Assembly (NCBI GenBank): GCA_002787155.1
Contig: PCVY01000053.1
Coordinates: forward strand, 1 to 51,021
Direction of reading: 5' to 3'
Origin: Candidatus Abzuiibacterium crystallinum
GTDB taxonomy: Bacteria; Omnitrophota; Omnitrophia; Omnitrophales; Abzuiibacteriaceae
Length of the DNA stretch: 51,021 bases
The notes beneath the pieces are model-generated. The model searched no databases. It saw only the letters and a program-made list of their open reading frames with translations, and was not told the DNA's origin. The position numbers and the translations under genes are program-made. Shown piece after piece: positions 26,173-36,298 of this stretch; within the stretch, counting starts at the first letter, position 1, and every line of letters begins with the position of its first letter.

Positions 26173-27147
26173 ATGAATCAGTTTGCCCGAAAAATAAACG
26201 ATCTGAATTATTCGCTCCGAAAAAACAGCATCGAAATCTTGCAAGTGAATTTAGGCAAACTTTGCAACCTCACTTGCTCCCATTGCCATGTTGAATCCGG
26301 TCCCGGCAAAACGCGTGAGAACATGGGCCGCGAAACGGCTGATGCCGTGATCCGTTCGTTTGATCGATTTCCCATTCATACTGTTGATTTAACGGGCGGC
26401 GCACCGGAACTGAATCCTCATTTCAAATGGATTGTCCGGGAAGCGCGTCAACGGCACTTGCACGTCATCGATCGTTGTAACCTGACTATTTTCTTTGAAC
26501 CAGGCTATCAAGATTTGCCGGATTTCCTTGCCGAAAACGAAGTCGAAATTGTAGCGTCTCTCCCGTGCTATTCGCGCGAGAATGTTGACGGACAGCGTGG
26601 TAAGGGCACTTTTGATCGTTCCATTGAGGCCCTGCAATGGTTGAATCGATTAGGTTACGGTCAAGCCGGATCAAATTTGAAATTAAATTTAGTTTACAAT
26701 CCGGTAGGCGCTCATTTGCCGCCGTTACAGGAAAAATTGGAAGCCGATTATAAGCATTTTTTAAGCCAAGATTTCGGCATCGTTTTTGATCATCTTTATA
26801 CCATTACCAACATGCCTATGACCCGCTACGAAAGATTTCTAAAAGCAACCAAAGCTTTTGATTGTTATACGGATTTATTGATAACGCATTTTAATCCCGC
26901 TACGTTGGATGATTTAATGTGCCGCCGGACGATCAGCGTTAGTTGGGACGGTTTTTTATATGATTGTGATTTTAACCAAATGTTAGACCTGAAAATAGGC
27001 GGGGGAGAACCGTTAACCATTCAAAATGCTCAACCTGCCGATATGGAAAACAGGGAAATCGTAACAGCGCATCACTGTTTTGGCTGTACGGCCGGCGCCG
27101 GTTCTAGTTGCCGGGGGGCTTTAACCAGCGTCTCAGAACTCAAATGA
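26173..27147 (+). CDS. arsS: Arsenosugar biosynthesis radical SAM protein ArsS
   Basis: ArsS is a radical-SAM enzyme thought to join a dimethylarsenic species to a SAM-derived 5'-deoxyadenosyl group. The [4Fe-4S] triad is CNLTCSHCHVE (residues about 33-40), followed by VDLTGGAPELNPHF. The C-terminal half carries additional cysteines (CHFGC-like HHCFGCTAGAGSSCRG) fitting an ArsS C-terminal domain. At 324 residues it is complete. It lies between arsM and a second glycosyltransferase, the standard neighbourhood. No arsR regulator or arsenic efflux gene is in view. Confidence 0.9.
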   Translation: MNQFARKINDLNYSLRKNSIEILQVNLGKLCNLTCSHCHVESGPGKTRENMGRETADAVIRSFDRFPIHTVDLTGGAPELNPHFKWIVREARQRHLHVIDRCNLTIFFEPGYQDLPDFLAENEVEIVASLPCYSRENVDGQRGKGTFDRSIEALQWLNRLGYGQAGSNLKLNLVYNPVGAHLPPLQEKLEADYKHFLSQDFGIVFDHLYTITNMPMTRYERFLKATKAFDCYTDLLITHFNPATLDDLMCRRTISVSWDGFLYDCDFNQMLDLKIGGGEPLTIQNAQPADMENREIVTAHHCFGCTAGAGSSCRGALTSVSELK

Positions 27148-27812
27148 AGATTTCGATCATCATTCCCGCTTTAAATGAAGCAAAAAGTATTCAACAAACT
27201 CTCGTGTGTGTTGCCAAACAGCTGCAAAACGACCAATTAATCGTTGTAGACGGTGGCAGCAGTGATCAAACAGTAGCTTTGGCTAAGCCGTATGCTTCAG
27301 TGATCGCAGCCCCGCGCGGCAGGGCTGCTCAGATGAATGCGGGTGCCCGGGCGGCGTCCGGTGATGTTCTTTTGTTTTTACATGCTGACACGCTCTTGCC
27401 CGCCAATGGTTTAGCGCTTATCAGAGCAGCGTTTGAAAACGCAGCATGTGAGGCTGGCCGCTTCAGAATGCAATTTGATGACAAAAATTGGCTGCTCGAA
27501 TTTTACCAACTCCATACCCGGTTTCATTTTTTTTCATATGGTGATCAAGCCTTCTTTGTCAAACGACCGCTATTTGAACAACTCAAGGGATTTCGGGAAG
27601 ATGTTCCGTTTGAAGACATTGATTTTTATAAGCGGTTGAGGATGGTTGCAAAACCTTGTATTATAAGAGCATCCGTAGTCACCTCGGCCCGTCGGTTTCG
27701 AGCCATGGGATCAACGGGCCAAAAGTTAATTAATCTTTGGCTTGTTACGTTATATTATTTAGGTTTCAATGTTCTGCCTTTGAAGCAAAAGCTATATCCT
27801 GATATTCGTTAA
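27144..27812 (+). CDS. TIGR04283-type family 2 glycosyltransferase, arsenosugar cluster
   Basis: The protein starts MKISIIIPALNEAKSIQQTL and has QLIVVDGGSSDQTV and LLFLHADTLLP. This is a GT2 fold with a DxD-like HAD motif, typical of TIGR04283 proteins that accompany arsenosugar genes. ATG 27144 overlaps the arsS stop by four bases and gives the family N-terminus; a longer frame from 27108 runs inside arsS. At 222 residues it is complete. A hydrophobic C-terminal segment (INLWLVTLYYLGFNVLPL) suggests membrane association. The acceptor is unknown. Confidence 0.85.
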   Translation: MKISIIIPALNEAKSIQQTLVCVAKQLQNDQLIVVDGGSSDQTVALAKPYASVIAAPRGRAAQMNAGARAASGDVLLFLHADTLLPANGLALIRAAFENAACEAGRFRMQFDDKNWLLEFYQLHTRFHFFSYGDQAFFVKRPLFEQLKGFREDVPFEDIDFYKRLRMVAKPCIIRASVVTSARRFRAMGSTGQKLINLWLVTLYYLGFNVLPLKQKLYPDIR

Positions 27813-27833
27813 ATGAAAGCAAGGAGAGACGTG

Positions 27834-28277
27834 ATGAAAAAATCGGTATTTTATCTAGCATGTCTCATTGGCCTCGTTTTATTTCAAGGAACACCCCTTT
27901 TAGCTGCTCTTGATCATGATGAAGAACCAACCGAAACAAGTGCGGCTTTACCGCTTGTCGAACCAAAACTACCACCGGAAGAAGAGCCGTCTGATTCAAG
28001 GGAAGAAAAAGACGATACGGAAAAGAACGAAACGAAAGACGAAGCGGTTGAAGTTGTTGCCGGACCTGCAGCGGCTTTGCCTTCGGCGTCTGTGATGCTG
28101 CCCAGCACGGAACCGGACGAAGATGTGATTATCATGAAAGCATCCGAGCCCGATTATGCTGACATGGAAGATTATGAAGCGATTCAGATGGCGGTCAAGA
28201 AGCTCCGTGCCACCAACCCGAAATTAGCGGACCGCTTAGAAGAAATTGCCAGAGATTTAGCTTGGTACGTCTCTTAA
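27834..28277 (+). CDS. Secreted acidic protein of unknown function
   Basis: I do not recognise this 147-residue protein. It has a signal peptide ([19 protein letters not shown], probable cleavage after PLLA). It continues as a low-complexity acidic region ([20 protein letters not shown]) and ends in a more ordered helix ([22 protein letters not shown]). ATG 27834 is chosen for the AAGGAGAG seven to eight bases upstream; an ATG at 27813 would add seven residues before the signal. It is followed by a terminator, so it ends the arsenosugar transcript or is separate. It is likely periplasmic. Confidence 0.6.
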   Translation: MKKSVFYLACLIGLVLFQGTPLLAALDHDEEPTETSAALPLVEPKLPPEEEPSDSREEKDDTEKNETKDEAVEVVAGPAAALPSASVMLPSTEPDEDVIIMKASEPDYADMEDYEAIQMAVKKLRATNPKLADRLEEIARDLAWYVS

Positions 28278-28305
28278 AACGGAAAAAATTTGGTTTTTAT
28301 CTGTT

Positions 28306-28346
28306 AAAGACCCTAGAAATAATCTTTATTTCGGGGTCTTTTTTTT
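28306..28346 (+). terminator. Factor-independent terminator
   Basis: AAAGACCC (28306-28313) pairs with GGGTCTTT across an AT-rich loop, followed by a run of T. It separates the arsenosugar/acidic-protein unit from the next operon. Confidence 0.85.
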
Positions 28347-28378
28347 GTTATCCTATAAGGCTATTAGGAGATACGGCC

Positions 28379-30526
28379 ATGCCGTCTATGCCTCAAAACA
28401 GATTAGCGCAAGAAAAGAGTCCTTATTTACTTCAGCACGCCAATAACCCGGTGGATTGGTATGCTTGGGGTGAAGAAGCTTTTCAAAAAGCGAGATCAGA
28501 AAACAAGCCCATTTTCTTGTCGATTGGGTATTCCACATGTCACTGGTGTCATGTCATGGAAAAAGAGTCGTTCACGAACCCATCCATTGCCGATTTGCTG
28601 AATCAAAATTTTGTTTCCATTAAGGTTGACCGGGAAGAGCGCCCCGATATCGACCACATTTATATGCAGGCGGTGATGGCGATGAGCGGATCAGGCGGAT
28701 GGCCCATGAGCGTTTTTTTGACACCGGATTTAAAACCTTTTTACGGGGGTACTTATTTTCCGCCCGAGGATCGCTGGGGAAGACCCGGGTTCACCACGCT
28801 TTTAAATGCCATCCACCAGAAATGGCAAACAGAAAGAGAGGCCATTGACAAGGCAGGCGATGAATTAACCAGAGCGATCCAACAAGGGATCGAACGGCGC
28901 ATGGACAAAACCAATCAACCGATCGATGCCAAAATTACTCTAGCTTTTGCCGAACAGATGCTAAACCAATTTGATTTCGAGTTTGGAGGGTTTGGAGAGG
29001 CACCCAAGTTCCCGCGTTCTCATACGATTGCCATGCTGTTAAGAGTTTGGCACAAACATCCAGACCCTCAATGGTGGCGCTTAATTGAATTAACATTAGA
29101 CCGGATGGCTGAGGGCGGGATCCATGATCAATTGGGCGGCGGTTTTCATCGTTATTCGACAGATCGGGAATGGCATGTACCTCATTTTGAGAAGATGCTT
29201 TATGATCAGGCATTGATCGCAAAAGTGTATTTGGAAGCTTATCAAGCCAGCGGTCAGAAGAAATATGCAGATGTGGCAAGATCAATTTTGGACGACGTGC
29301 TCGCAAACCTGACGGACGCGGGCGGCGGATTTTATTCGGCTGAGGATGCCGATAGTCCGATTGATTTTGAGCACCCGCATGAAAAGAAAGAAGGCGCTTT
29401 TTATGTGTGGTCCGAAAATGAAATTTTAAAACACCTAGGCGAAGAAAAAGGACGTTTGTTCAGTTATGTCTATGGCATCAAACCAAACGGGAATGCATCA
29501 GCGGATCCGCATGGGGCATTTTTGAACCGGAATATTTTGACTTTGAAGCACCAGCCGGCAGACGCCGCCAAGCAGTTTAACTTACCGATTGAAATTGTCC
29601 GTCGCCAACTCGAAGACAGCCGAATCAAACTTCTTGAAGTCCGTCGTCAAAGACCAAGACCTCACTTGGATGACAAGATCTTAACGGATTGGAATGGTTT
29701 GATGATCTCAACCTTTGCATCGGCTCATCAAGCGCTGGGAGAAGAGAAATATCAGCGCTCAGCCCGGAAAGCAGCCGATTTTATTTTAGAAAAGATGAAA
29801 AATAAACAGGGCCGTTTGATGCACCGGTACCGTGACGGAGACGTGCAAATCACAGGCTTCTTGGATGATTATGCATTTTTCACACTCGGACTGATCGATT
29901 TGTATGAAAGCACTTTTGACGCCCGTTATTTAAAAGAGGTAAAATTTCTGGCGCATGAACTCGTTCGTTTATTCTGGGATCAACTGTCAGGCGGGTTTTT
30001 CTTAACCGCAAACGATTCTGAAAAATTGATTGCACGAACGAAAGAAGTTTACGACGGTGCGATACCGTCCGGTAATTCGGTGGCTGCATTTGTTTTATTG
30101 AAAGCAGGACGTTTATTGAATGATGCTTCGCTTGAAGCAAGAGGCAGAGAAACCATCGAGGCTTTTACTGCCGAACTGAAGCATTTTCCGGGCGGTTATC
30201 CTTACATATTGATGGCGCTTGATTTTCTGTTAGGTCCAACGAAAGAAATTGTGATTGCGGGGAAAGCAGATTCGCCCGAGACCAAACAAATGATTCAAAC
30301 CGTTCGTTCGTTGTTTATGCCTAACTGCGCTGTCTTATTTCATCCCGAAAACGGAGAATCTAAGGAACAAATCGAAAAACTTTCACCGTTCATTGCCAAG
30401 CAAACCATGCAAGATCATAAAACCACCGCTTATGTTTGTGAAAATTATGTCTGTAAAGAGCCGATTCATGATGCGGCTCGTTTAACATTATTGCTTCAGA
30501 GTTCAAATCAACCGGGGGATGTATGA
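28379..30526 (+). CDS. Thioredoxin-domain YyaL-like protein (DUF255)
   Basis: The 715-residue protein belongs to the YyaL/SPATA20 family. It has an N-terminal thioredoxin-like DUF255 domain with the motif [10 protein letters not shown] (residues about 56-66), then an alpha/alpha toroid resembling glucosamine epimerases ([39 protein letters not shown]). The biochemical role is uncertain. The ATG at 28379 is favoured by AGGAG (28366-28370) and by the family start [15 protein letters not shown]. The stop overlaps the DsbD-like start by four bases, so a redox link is plausible. Confidence 0.85.
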   Translation: MPSMPQNRLAQEKSPYLLQHANNPVDWYAWGEEAFQKARSENKPIFLSIGYSTCHWCHVMEKESFTNPSIADLLNQNFVSIKVDREERPDIDHIYMQAVMAMSGSGGWPMSVFLTPDLKPFYGGTYFPPEDRWGRPGFTTLLNAIHQKWQTEREAIDKAGDELTRAIQQGIERRMDKTNQPIDAKITLAFAEQMLNQFDFEFGGFGEAPKFPRSHTIAMLLRVWHKHPDPQWWRLIELTLDRMAEGGIHDQLGGGFHRYSTDREWHVPHFEKMLYDQALIAKVYLEAYQASGQKKYADVARSILDDVLANLTDAGGGFYSAEDADSPIDFEHPHEKKEGAFYVWSENEILKHLGEEKGRLFSYVYGIKPNGNASADPHGAFLNRNILTLKHQPADAAKQFNLPIEIVRRQLEDSRIKLLEVRRQRPRPHLDDKILTDWNGLMISTFASAHQALGEEKYQRSARKAADFILEKMKNKQGRLMHRYRDGDVQITGFLDDYAFFTLGLIDLYESTFDARYLKEVKFLAHELVRLFWDQLSGGFFLTANDSEKLIARTKEVYDGAIPSGNSVAAFVLLKAGRLLNDASLEARGRETIEAFTAELKHFPGGYPYILMALDFLLGPTKEIVIAGKADSPETKQMIQTVRSLFMPNCAVLFHPENGESKEQIEKLSPFIAKQTMQDHKTTAYVCENYVCKEPIHDAARLTLLLQSSNQPGDV

Positions 30527-31740
30527 CCAATCCGCATGGAGAACCTTTTTCAATTTGGCTCGTGTTTTTAATGGGTTTGGGACTCAATTTAACGCCTTGT
30601 GTTTACCCCATGCTTTCAGTCACCATTTCACTATTTAGCCCTAAAAAAGACGTGCCCGGCGGCCGCCTAGCTTCTTTTCTCAAGGCCTGTGTTTATGTAT
30701 TGGGCATCGCGGTGATGTACAGTACTTTGGGCGTGGCGGCCGCGCTCACCGGTGAAATGTTCGGCTCACTGCTTCAAAGTACCGTTGTTTTGGTTGGGCT
30801 TGCCGTTTTGCTGTTTGTCTTGGCGCTCAGCATGTTCGGCATTTACACATTTCAAATGCCCGCATGGCTTTTAAATCGTCTGGCAAACCAAAAACAAGCC
30901 AATTTTCTTGGTATTTTTGTTTCAGGCTTATGCGTGGGCATCTTTGCCGCACCTTGTATCGGACCGCCCGTGATTGCACTTTTGACATATGTCAGCACTT
31001 TAGGTGACCCTGTTTTTGGTTTCCGGCTTTTCTTTATCATGTCACTCGGACTTGGGTCGCCCTATTTATTATTGGCAACTTTTTCGGGCTGGATGAAAAA
31101 ATTACCCAAGTCGGGGGTCTGGTTGGTCTGGATCGAGCATGCTTTTGGTATTATTTTATTGGCCTTGGCACTTTTTTATTTATTGTCCGCTTTTCAACCC
31201 CGTTGGATCAGCCATTTACCGATCTTTTCTTTTCTCGCCGGCGGTATTTACTTGGGATTTCTTGATCGGACAGGCCATTTGTCCAAAAGCTTCACGCAAT
31301 TTAAGCATGCAAGCGGAATAGCAGCCATTTGTGTCAGCATTGGTTTATTCATGGCGCTTCCTAGGCAATCTCTTGCCTGGGAGGTTTACGATCCTTCCCA
31401 ATTGGCATCGGCGCAAGCCAATCATCAACCTGTGATTCTGGATTTCTATGCGGATTGGTGCATTCCATGTCACGAACTCGATCGCTACACTTACTCAGAT
31501 GAAAACGTCATGCAGGCATTGTCTTCTTTTAAAAAGCTGAAGATTGATTTAACTCGAATGGGTTCCCCGGAGTCGGTGGAAATGGTAGAACGTTTTAACT
31601 TGGTCGGGGTGCCTACCGTGATCTTTCTAGATGCGGCCGGCAAAGAAGTGCCCGAAACACGTATTTCCGGTTTTGTTACGCCGGAAGAATTATTAGAAAT
31701 TATTTCACATATTCCGGCGGCGGAGTCATCCGCCTCATGA
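30523..31740 (+). CDS. DsbD/CcdA-like thiol:disulfide transporter with thioredoxin domain
   Basis: The protein corresponds to the membrane beta and C-terminal gamma domains of DsbD; the N-terminal alpha domain is absent. It has several membrane helices, including the CcdA-type proline/cysteine motifs LTPCVYPML and [11 protein letters not shown] thioredoxin domain follows with [13 protein letters not shown]. It would pass electrons from the cytosol to periplasmic thiols. It is 405 residues and overlaps genes on both sides by four bases (30523-30526 and 31737-31740). In the context of heme enzymes it could serve cytochrome maturation, but that is inference. Confidence 0.88.
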   Translation: MTNPHGEPFSIWLVFLMGLGLNLTPCVYPMLSVTISLFSPKKDVPGGRLASFLKACVYVLGIAVMYSTLGVAAALTGEMFGSLLQSTVVLVGLAVLLFVLALSMFGIYTFQMPAWLLNRLANQKQANFLGIFVSGLCVGIFAAPCIGPPVIALLTYVSTLGDPVFGFRLFFIMSLGLGSPYLLLATFSGWMKKLPKSGVWLVWIEHAFGIILLALALFYLLSAFQPRWISHLPIFSFLAGGIYLGFLDRTGHLSKSFTQFKHASGIAAICVSIGLFMALPRQSLAWEVYDPSQLASAQANHQPVILDFYADWCIPCHELDRYTYSDENVMQALSSFKKLKIDLTRMGSPESVEMVERFNLVGVPTVIFLDAAGKEVPETRISGFVTPEELLEIISHIPAAESSAS

Positions 31741-33674
31741 CGCGTTCAGTGACAACACAATCACTCAAAGTTTTGACGTTGGCCAGCCGGCAGGCTGAAA
31801 CCATGGTCCGCCTCATCGAACGTTCGGGGCATATTCCTATTTCAGCGCCTGTGATGCGGCCGGTTCCGCTTGAAAAAAATGAGGCGCTTCACACATTCGT
31901 GCAGAAATTTATGGCTGGGGAAGTTGACATGATGATTTTCTTAACCGGCATGGGAACCGAAGTGCTGTTGGATGTGTTAAAGAGCCGCTATACGGAGAGT
32001 GAAGTGGTTAGTCGTCTCAATCAGGTCACGCTCATTGCCAGAGGGCCCAAGCCCCTTCATGTTTTAAAACAAATGGGTGTGATGGCAGTTCTGATGGTGC
32101 CGGACCCTAATACATGGCGTGATATCCTGCAAGTTTTGGATGAAAATGAAATGAGCATTTCTGTGGCTGGTCGAACGGTGGCATTGCAGGAATACGGCAA
32201 TCCGAACTTTCCTTTAATTCAAGAACTGGAAATGCGCCAAGCCACGGTCTTCCGTGTCCCGCTTTATCAGTGGGCACTTCCTGAAGAAACGCAGCCGATC
32301 AAGGAGTTAATCCAAAACATTTTGACAGGGGAGGCAGAAGCGCTTTTAATCACTTCATCTACTCAGATTCATCATCTTTTTCAAGTTGCCGCCGAGATGA
32401 ATGTCGCGGATGCTTTGACAACATCACTCAATCAAATGATCATTGGATCTATCGGTCCCATGAGCTCGCAAGCGGTCGTATCTCATGGTGTTCAAGTCAG
32501 TTTTGAATCTACACTCAATACCATGGAAGATTTGATCCATCAATTGAATCGTTCTCTTGACACGCCATCGAAAACCAAGCCGATCACCGCCCAGTTTGTG
32601 GGCCCGAGAGAAAAGGGGCAAAAGTTTCAGCCGGAGATTGCGCTTCTTGAATCGCCTTTTTTGAAAGCATGCCGCTTAGAAAGTGTGCCTTATACGCCAG
32701 TATGGCTGATGCGCCAAGCGGGTCGTTATATGAAGTCATACCGCGATTTACGGAATCGGGTTCCTTTTATCACGCTTTGCAAGGATCCGGATCTTGCGGC
32801 AGAAGTGACGGTTCATGCCCAGGAAACCATCGGGGCGGATGCCGCCATTATTTTCTCAGACATTCTTTTGATGGTGGAGCCTTTGGGCTTTGATTTGACT
32901 TATGCCAAACATGACGGTCCCGTGATTGCGGACCCTATCCGCGATCAAAAACAAGTATTGAATTTACCCGATTTTGACCCGGTGTCATCGCTCAGCTTCT
33001 TATATGAAGCCATTCGCAAAACGCGCCGCCACCTCAAACCTCATATCCCGCTGATCGGATTTTCAGGCGCCCCTTTCACGCTGGCTTCTTATTTGATTGA
33101 GGGCGGCTCATCAAAAAGTTTTAGTCACACCAAAACGTTAATGTACACCTCTGAAGAGGCATGGCATCTCCTAATGGAAAAATTGGTTCGTTTGATCGCC
33201 GCCTACTTAAACGCTCAGGTTGATGCCGGCGCACAAGCGCTCCAGCTATTTGACAGTTGGGTTGGCTGTTTGGGGCCGGACGATTATGAACGATATGTTT
33301 TACCGCACATGAAAGTTTTGTTCCACACGCTCGGGCATCGTGTGCCCGTGATTCATTTCGGGACCAATACGAGCAGCCTCTTGACTTTGATGCGCCAAGC
33401 AGGCGGTGATGTGATCGGCCTTGATTTTCGCATGGCATTGGATGAGGGGTGGCAGCGCGTCGGTTTTGACAAAGCAGTTCAAGGCAATCTGGATCCGCTG
33501 GTTTTATGCGGGCCGGTCAAAGCAATGGAACGTAAAGTTAAATTGATTCTTGAACAAGCCGGGGGCCGTCCCGGCCACATTTTTAATTTGGGGCACGGTA
33601 TTTTGCCGCAAACACCGGTAGAAAACGTTATTCATTTAATCAAAACGGTTCATCAATTCTCTCGTGTGTCATGA
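31737..33674 (+). CDS. hemDE: Fused uroporphyrinogen-III synthase and decarboxylase
   Basis: Residues 1 to about 275 look like a uroporphyrinogen-III synthase (HemD): VLTLASRQAETMVRLIERSG, MIFLTGMGTEVLL and ALLITSSTQIHHLF. From about residue 306 the sequence is a clear uroporphyrinogen decarboxylase (HemE): YTPVWLMRQAGRYM, IGFSGAPFTLASYLIEGG and FNLGHGILPQTPVE. The fusion joins successive steps, ring closure of hydroxymethylbilane and decarboxylation to coproporphyrinogen III. The linker (about 276-305) is polar. At 645 residues both halves appear full length with no frame break. HemD is a divergent family, so that half is less certain than HemE. Confidence 0.85.
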   Translation: MTRSVTTQSLKVLTLASRQAETMVRLIERSGHIPISAPVMRPVPLEKNEALHTFVQKFMAGEVDMMIFLTGMGTEVLLDVLKSRYTESEVVSRLNQVTLIARGPKPLHVLKQMGVMAVLMVPDPNTWRDILQVLDENEMSISVAGRTVALQEYGNPNFPLIQELEMRQATVFRVPLYQWALPEETQPIKELIQNILTGEAEALLITSSTQIHHLFQVAAEMNVADALTTSLNQMIIGSIGPMSSQAVVSHGVQVSFESTLNTMEDLIHQLNRSLDTPSKTKPITAQFVGPREKGQKFQPEIALLESPFLKACRLESVPYTPVWLMRQAGRYMKSYRDLRNRVPFITLCKDPDLAAEVTVHAQETIGADAAIIFSDILLMVEPLGFDLTYAKHDGPVIADPIRDQKQVLNLPDFDPVSSLSFLYEAIRKTRRHLKPHIPLIGFSGAPFTLASYLIEGGSSKSFSHTKTLMYTSEEAWHLLMEKLVRLIAAYLNAQVDAGAQALQLFDSWVGCLGPDDYERYVLPHMKVLFHTLGHRVPVIHFGTNTSSLLTLMRQAGGDVIGLDFRMALDEGWQRVGFDKAVQGNLDPLVLCGPVKAMERKVKLILEQAGGRPGHIFNLGHGILPQTPVENVIHLIKTVHQFSRVS

Positions 33675-35143
33675 CACCTAAAAAGATTGCTATCATTGGA
33701 GCCGGTATTTCAGGCCTTGCATGCGCTTATCGCTTGCAGGAATTACAGGCTAAAGAGAAAGTGCCGCTCGAGATTCATTTATTTGAAGCCGGTCAAAGAC
33801 TGGGTGGTGTGATTCAAACGGTGAAAAGGGATGGTTTCTTGTTGGAAGGGGGGCCGGATGCGTTTATTTCTGATCAACCTTGGGGACTCAAACTGATTGA
33901 GCGTCTCGGTTTAACCTCAGAAATTGTGAACACTTCTCCTGAGAACCGCCAGAGTTTTGTAGCGAAAGGCAATCGATTGATTCCGCTCCCTAAGGGATTC
34001 TATTTAATCGCGCCGACTCATTTCACCTCTTTTCTCCTCAGTTCACTGGTATCTTGGCAGGGAAAGATCCGGATGATGTATGAATGCTTTATTCCGCCCT
34101 CCGATCAAGCGGCGGACGAAAGTGTGGGATCCTTTGTCCGCCGTCGATTTGGCCAAGAAGCGCTGGATCGGATTGCGCAGCCGATGCTTGCGGGTATTTA
34201 TACGGGGGATCCCGACCGGTTAAGTTTAAGGGCTACGGTTTCCCGATTTTTAAAATTAGAAAAAGACTACGGCAGTGTTATCCGCGGGTTACTGGCCAGT
34301 AAGATCGTGAAAAAGAAAAATCCTGTGACGGATGCAAGCGGCCCGCGCTACAGTTTATTTTTATCTTTCAAACGTGGCATGCAGACCTTGACGGATGCAT
34401 TAATCAATCAATTGAATCAAACACAAGTGCATTTAAAAACACGCGTCCAATCCCTGACTTATTCACGTTCCAAAGACCTTTTCACGCTTCACACTGAAGC
34501 AGACGGGCTGCTTGCTTTTGACGCGGTTTGTTTGGCTTTGCCGGCCTATCAAAGCGCTAAAATCCTTGCCAATGAATTACCGGAAGTGAGTCAATGGCTC
34601 AGTCAAATTAAATATGAATCGGTAGCAACCATTAATTTTGCGTTTGAGCGAAAAGACTGCCGTCACCGGCTCAATGGATTTGGTTTTGTTGTGCCGCGAG
34701 TCGAAAATAAATCTCTCGTTGCTTGTTCTTTTAGCAGTAATAAATTTGCTCATCGTGCACCGGAAGATAAAATATTATTGCGTGCATTTGTCGGCGGCGC
34801 TTTTGGCCGCCATGTTTTTGAGTATGATGACGAGACGCTTGCTAGGAAAGCATTTGCTGATTTGAGCGTGTGGTTAAAAATCGACGCAAAACCGTTGTTT
34901 GCACAAATAACGCGTTATCCCCGCACCATGGTTCAATATGAAGTAGGACACCGCGCACTTGTTGATCAAATCATGAATAGAACTGATGGGTGTGCAGGTT
35001 CGGCCGGGCGTTTATGTTTAACCGGCAGTGCTTATCCGGGGGTAGGGATTCCTCAGTGCATACATGATGCCGAGTTAAAAGCCGAATCAATGTTTGAATG
35101 TTTGTATCAGAAAAAAGAATCTCTTCAGAATCAATTAATCTAA
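33671..35143 (+). CDS. hemY: Protoporphyrinogen oxidase, HemY type
   Basis: This FAD-dependent enzyme oxidises proto- or coproporphyrinogen. The FAD Rossmann motif IAIIGAGISGLACAYRLQEL opens the protein. GQRLGGVIQT and LEGGPDAF follow, and the C-terminal FAD contact is in GVGIPQCIHDAE. Coproporphyrin-type HemY and protoporphyrin-type HemG/PPOX cannot be told apart here. At 490 residues it is complete. It overlaps hemDE by four bases. No hemN, hemH or hemQ is nearby. Confidence 0.9.
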   Translation: MTPKKIAIIGAGISGLACAYRLQELQAKEKVPLEIHLFEAGQRLGGVIQTVKRDGFLLEGGPDAFISDQPWGLKLIERLGLTSEIVNTSPENRQSFVAKGNRLIPLPKGFYLIAPTHFTSFLLSSLVSWQGKIRMMYECFIPPSDQAADESVGSFVRRRFGQEALDRIAQPMLAGIYTGDPDRLSLRATVSRFLKLEKDYGSVIRGLLASKIVKKKNPVTDASGPRYSLFLSFKRGMQTLTDALINQLNQTQVHLKTRVQSLTYSRSKDLFTLHTEADGLLAFDAVCLALPAYQSAKILANELPEVSQWLSQIKYESVATINFAFERKDCRHRLNGFGFVVPRVENKSLVACSFSSNKFAHRAPEDKILLRAFVGGAFGRHVFEYDDETLARKAFADLSVWLKIDAKPLFAQITRYPRTMVQYEVGHRALVDQIMNRTDGCAGSAGRLCLTGSAYPGVGIPQCIHDAELKAESMFECLYQKKESLQNQLI

Positions 35144-35166
35144 TCAGTCAATCAAAGGAGAGCAAG

Positions 35167-35643
35167 ATGGGGAATTTAGCAGCGGGTAAACCGGCACCTC
35201 TTTTTACGTTGTCTGCCAATGACGGCCGGAAAGTGGCGCTCAAAGATTTTCAAGGCAAGAAACGTGTGGTGCTTTATTTTTATCCGAAGGATGACACGCC
35301 GGGGTGTACGGTTGAAGCTTGCGGTTTTCGTGATCACCATAAGCAAATCGAAAACGAGTCTGCCGTGGTGTTAGGCATCAGCCCGGATGGTGTAGATCGT
35401 CATCAAAAATTTATCGAGAAATTTAAACTCCCGTTCTTGCTTTTGGCGGATGAAGCCAAGGAAGTCTGTCAGAAATACGGCGTTTGGGTCAAGAAAAGCA
35501 TGTATGGCAAGTCTTATATGGGAGTGGCACGTACGACTTTTATCATCGGCAAAGATGGTAAGATTGAGAAAATCTATGAAAAGGTTAAACCCGAAGGCCA
35601 TGACAAAGAAGTCTTGAGTTTTTTAAAGGAAGCCTCTTCATGA
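35167..35643 (+). CDS. bcp: Peroxiredoxin, Bcp/PrxQ type
   Basis: The 158-residue thiol peroxidase carries the Bcp pattern [15 protein letters not shown], with the peroxidatic Cys and a resolving Cys five residues later. The fold landmarks LYFYPKD and [10 protein letters not shown] are present. AAGGAGAG (about 35156-35163) selects the ATG at 35167 over an in-frame start 69 bases upstream. Its stop overlaps the yjbQ start by four bases. It removes peroxides, using thioredoxin as reductant in characterised relatives. Confidence 0.94.
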   Translation: MGNLAAGKPAPLFTLSANDGRKVALKDFQGKKRVVLYFYPKDDTPGCTVEACGFRDHHKQIENESAVVLGISPDGVDRHQKFIEKFKLPFLLLADEAKEVCQKYGVWVKKSMYGKSYMGVARTTFIIGKDGKIEKIYEKVKPEGHDKEVLSFLKEASS

Positions 35644-36056
35644 AGTCGTATCGTGAATATCTTTGGATGAATACCCAAAAGCGGCGGGACTATATCAATA
35701 TTACGCCCCAAGTGGAAGCGGTGATTCAGAAATCAGGCGTCCGGGAAGGCTTGGTGCTCGTCAATCCGATGCACATCACGGCGAGTTGCTACATTAATGA
35801 TGACGAATCCGGTTTGATTAAAGATTTTGACGATTTTCTGGAGAGAATAGCACCTTATGATGTAAAAGGTTATCGTCATCACCAAACGGGTGAAGACAAC
35901 GGGGATGCCCATATGAAGCGGCAGCTTTTTGGGCGCGAAGTTGTCGCGGCCATTACCGACGGAAAGCTTGATTTTGGTCCTTGGGAACAAATCTTTTATG
36001 CTGAGTTTGACGGCAAGCGGAAAAAAAGAATACTGGTTAAAGTGATCGGCGAATAA
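35640..36056 (+). CDS. yjbQ: YjbQ/UPF0047 family protein
   Basis: This 138-residue protein fits UPF0047, whose members have been described as secondary thiamine-phosphate synthases; the physiological reaction is unresolved. Conserved features are [42 protein letters not shown] (the conserved His/Asp/Glu cluster) and [16 protein letters not shown]. It is the last gene of the run that starts with the YyaL-like protein. Gene name and role are by family only. Confidence 0.88.
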   Translation: MKSYREYLWMNTQKRRDYINITPQVEAVIQKSGVREGLVLVNPMHITASCYINDDESGLIKDFDDFLERIAPYDVKGYRHHQTGEDNGDAHMKRQLFGREVVAAITDGKLDFGPWEQIFYAEFDGKRKKRILVKVIGE

Positions 36057-36065
36057 AAACAGGTG

Positions 36066-36223
36066 CTAGGGGTCAGGGATTAGTGGTTAGGATTATCTCA
36101 ATCATGCTGAAAAAGTGTATCGCTTTTTCTGAGTATCCCTTAAAATATATAATGAACTTAAGATGATGTCAGTTTGCCATAGGTTTGTGACCCTAAACCC
36201 TGACACCCGGCCCCTGATTATTA
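36066..36223. repeat. Heptad-repeat palindrome ending at the tRNA 5' end
   Basis: The left arm (36066-36096) consists of four degenerate units of the YAGGGNN type. The reverse complement of the right arm (36187-36223) has the same period. Between them lies about 90 AT-rich bases with a TATAAT (36148-36153) that may start the tRNA transcript. The right arm ends exactly at the first tRNA base. Confidence 0.75.
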
Positions 36224-36298
36224 GGGCCCTTAGCTCAATCTGGTTAGAGCAGGGCGCTCATAACGCCTTGGTTGGAGGTTCAAATCCTCCAGGGCCCA
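36224..36298 (+). tRNA. tRNA with CAU anticodon, probably tRNA-Ile2 (lysidine)
   Basis: The 75-base cloverleaf is complete. Acceptor GGGCCCT pairs with AGGGCCC, with A as discriminator. The D arm is GCTC/GAGC. The anticodon stem GGGCG/CGCCT carries the loop CTCATAA (anticodon CAU), and the T arm is GGAGG/CCTCC with loop TTCAAAT. CCA is not encoded. The acceptor and D-arm resemble bacterial Ile2 (read as AUA after lysidine modification) more than initiator Met. Elongator Met is not excluded. Confidence 0.92.

Noticed and set aside
36106..36132. AAAAAG/CTTTTT hairpin as a terminator after yjbQ
   Set aside because: The stem is short, AT-only and followed by GAGTATCCC rather than a T run.
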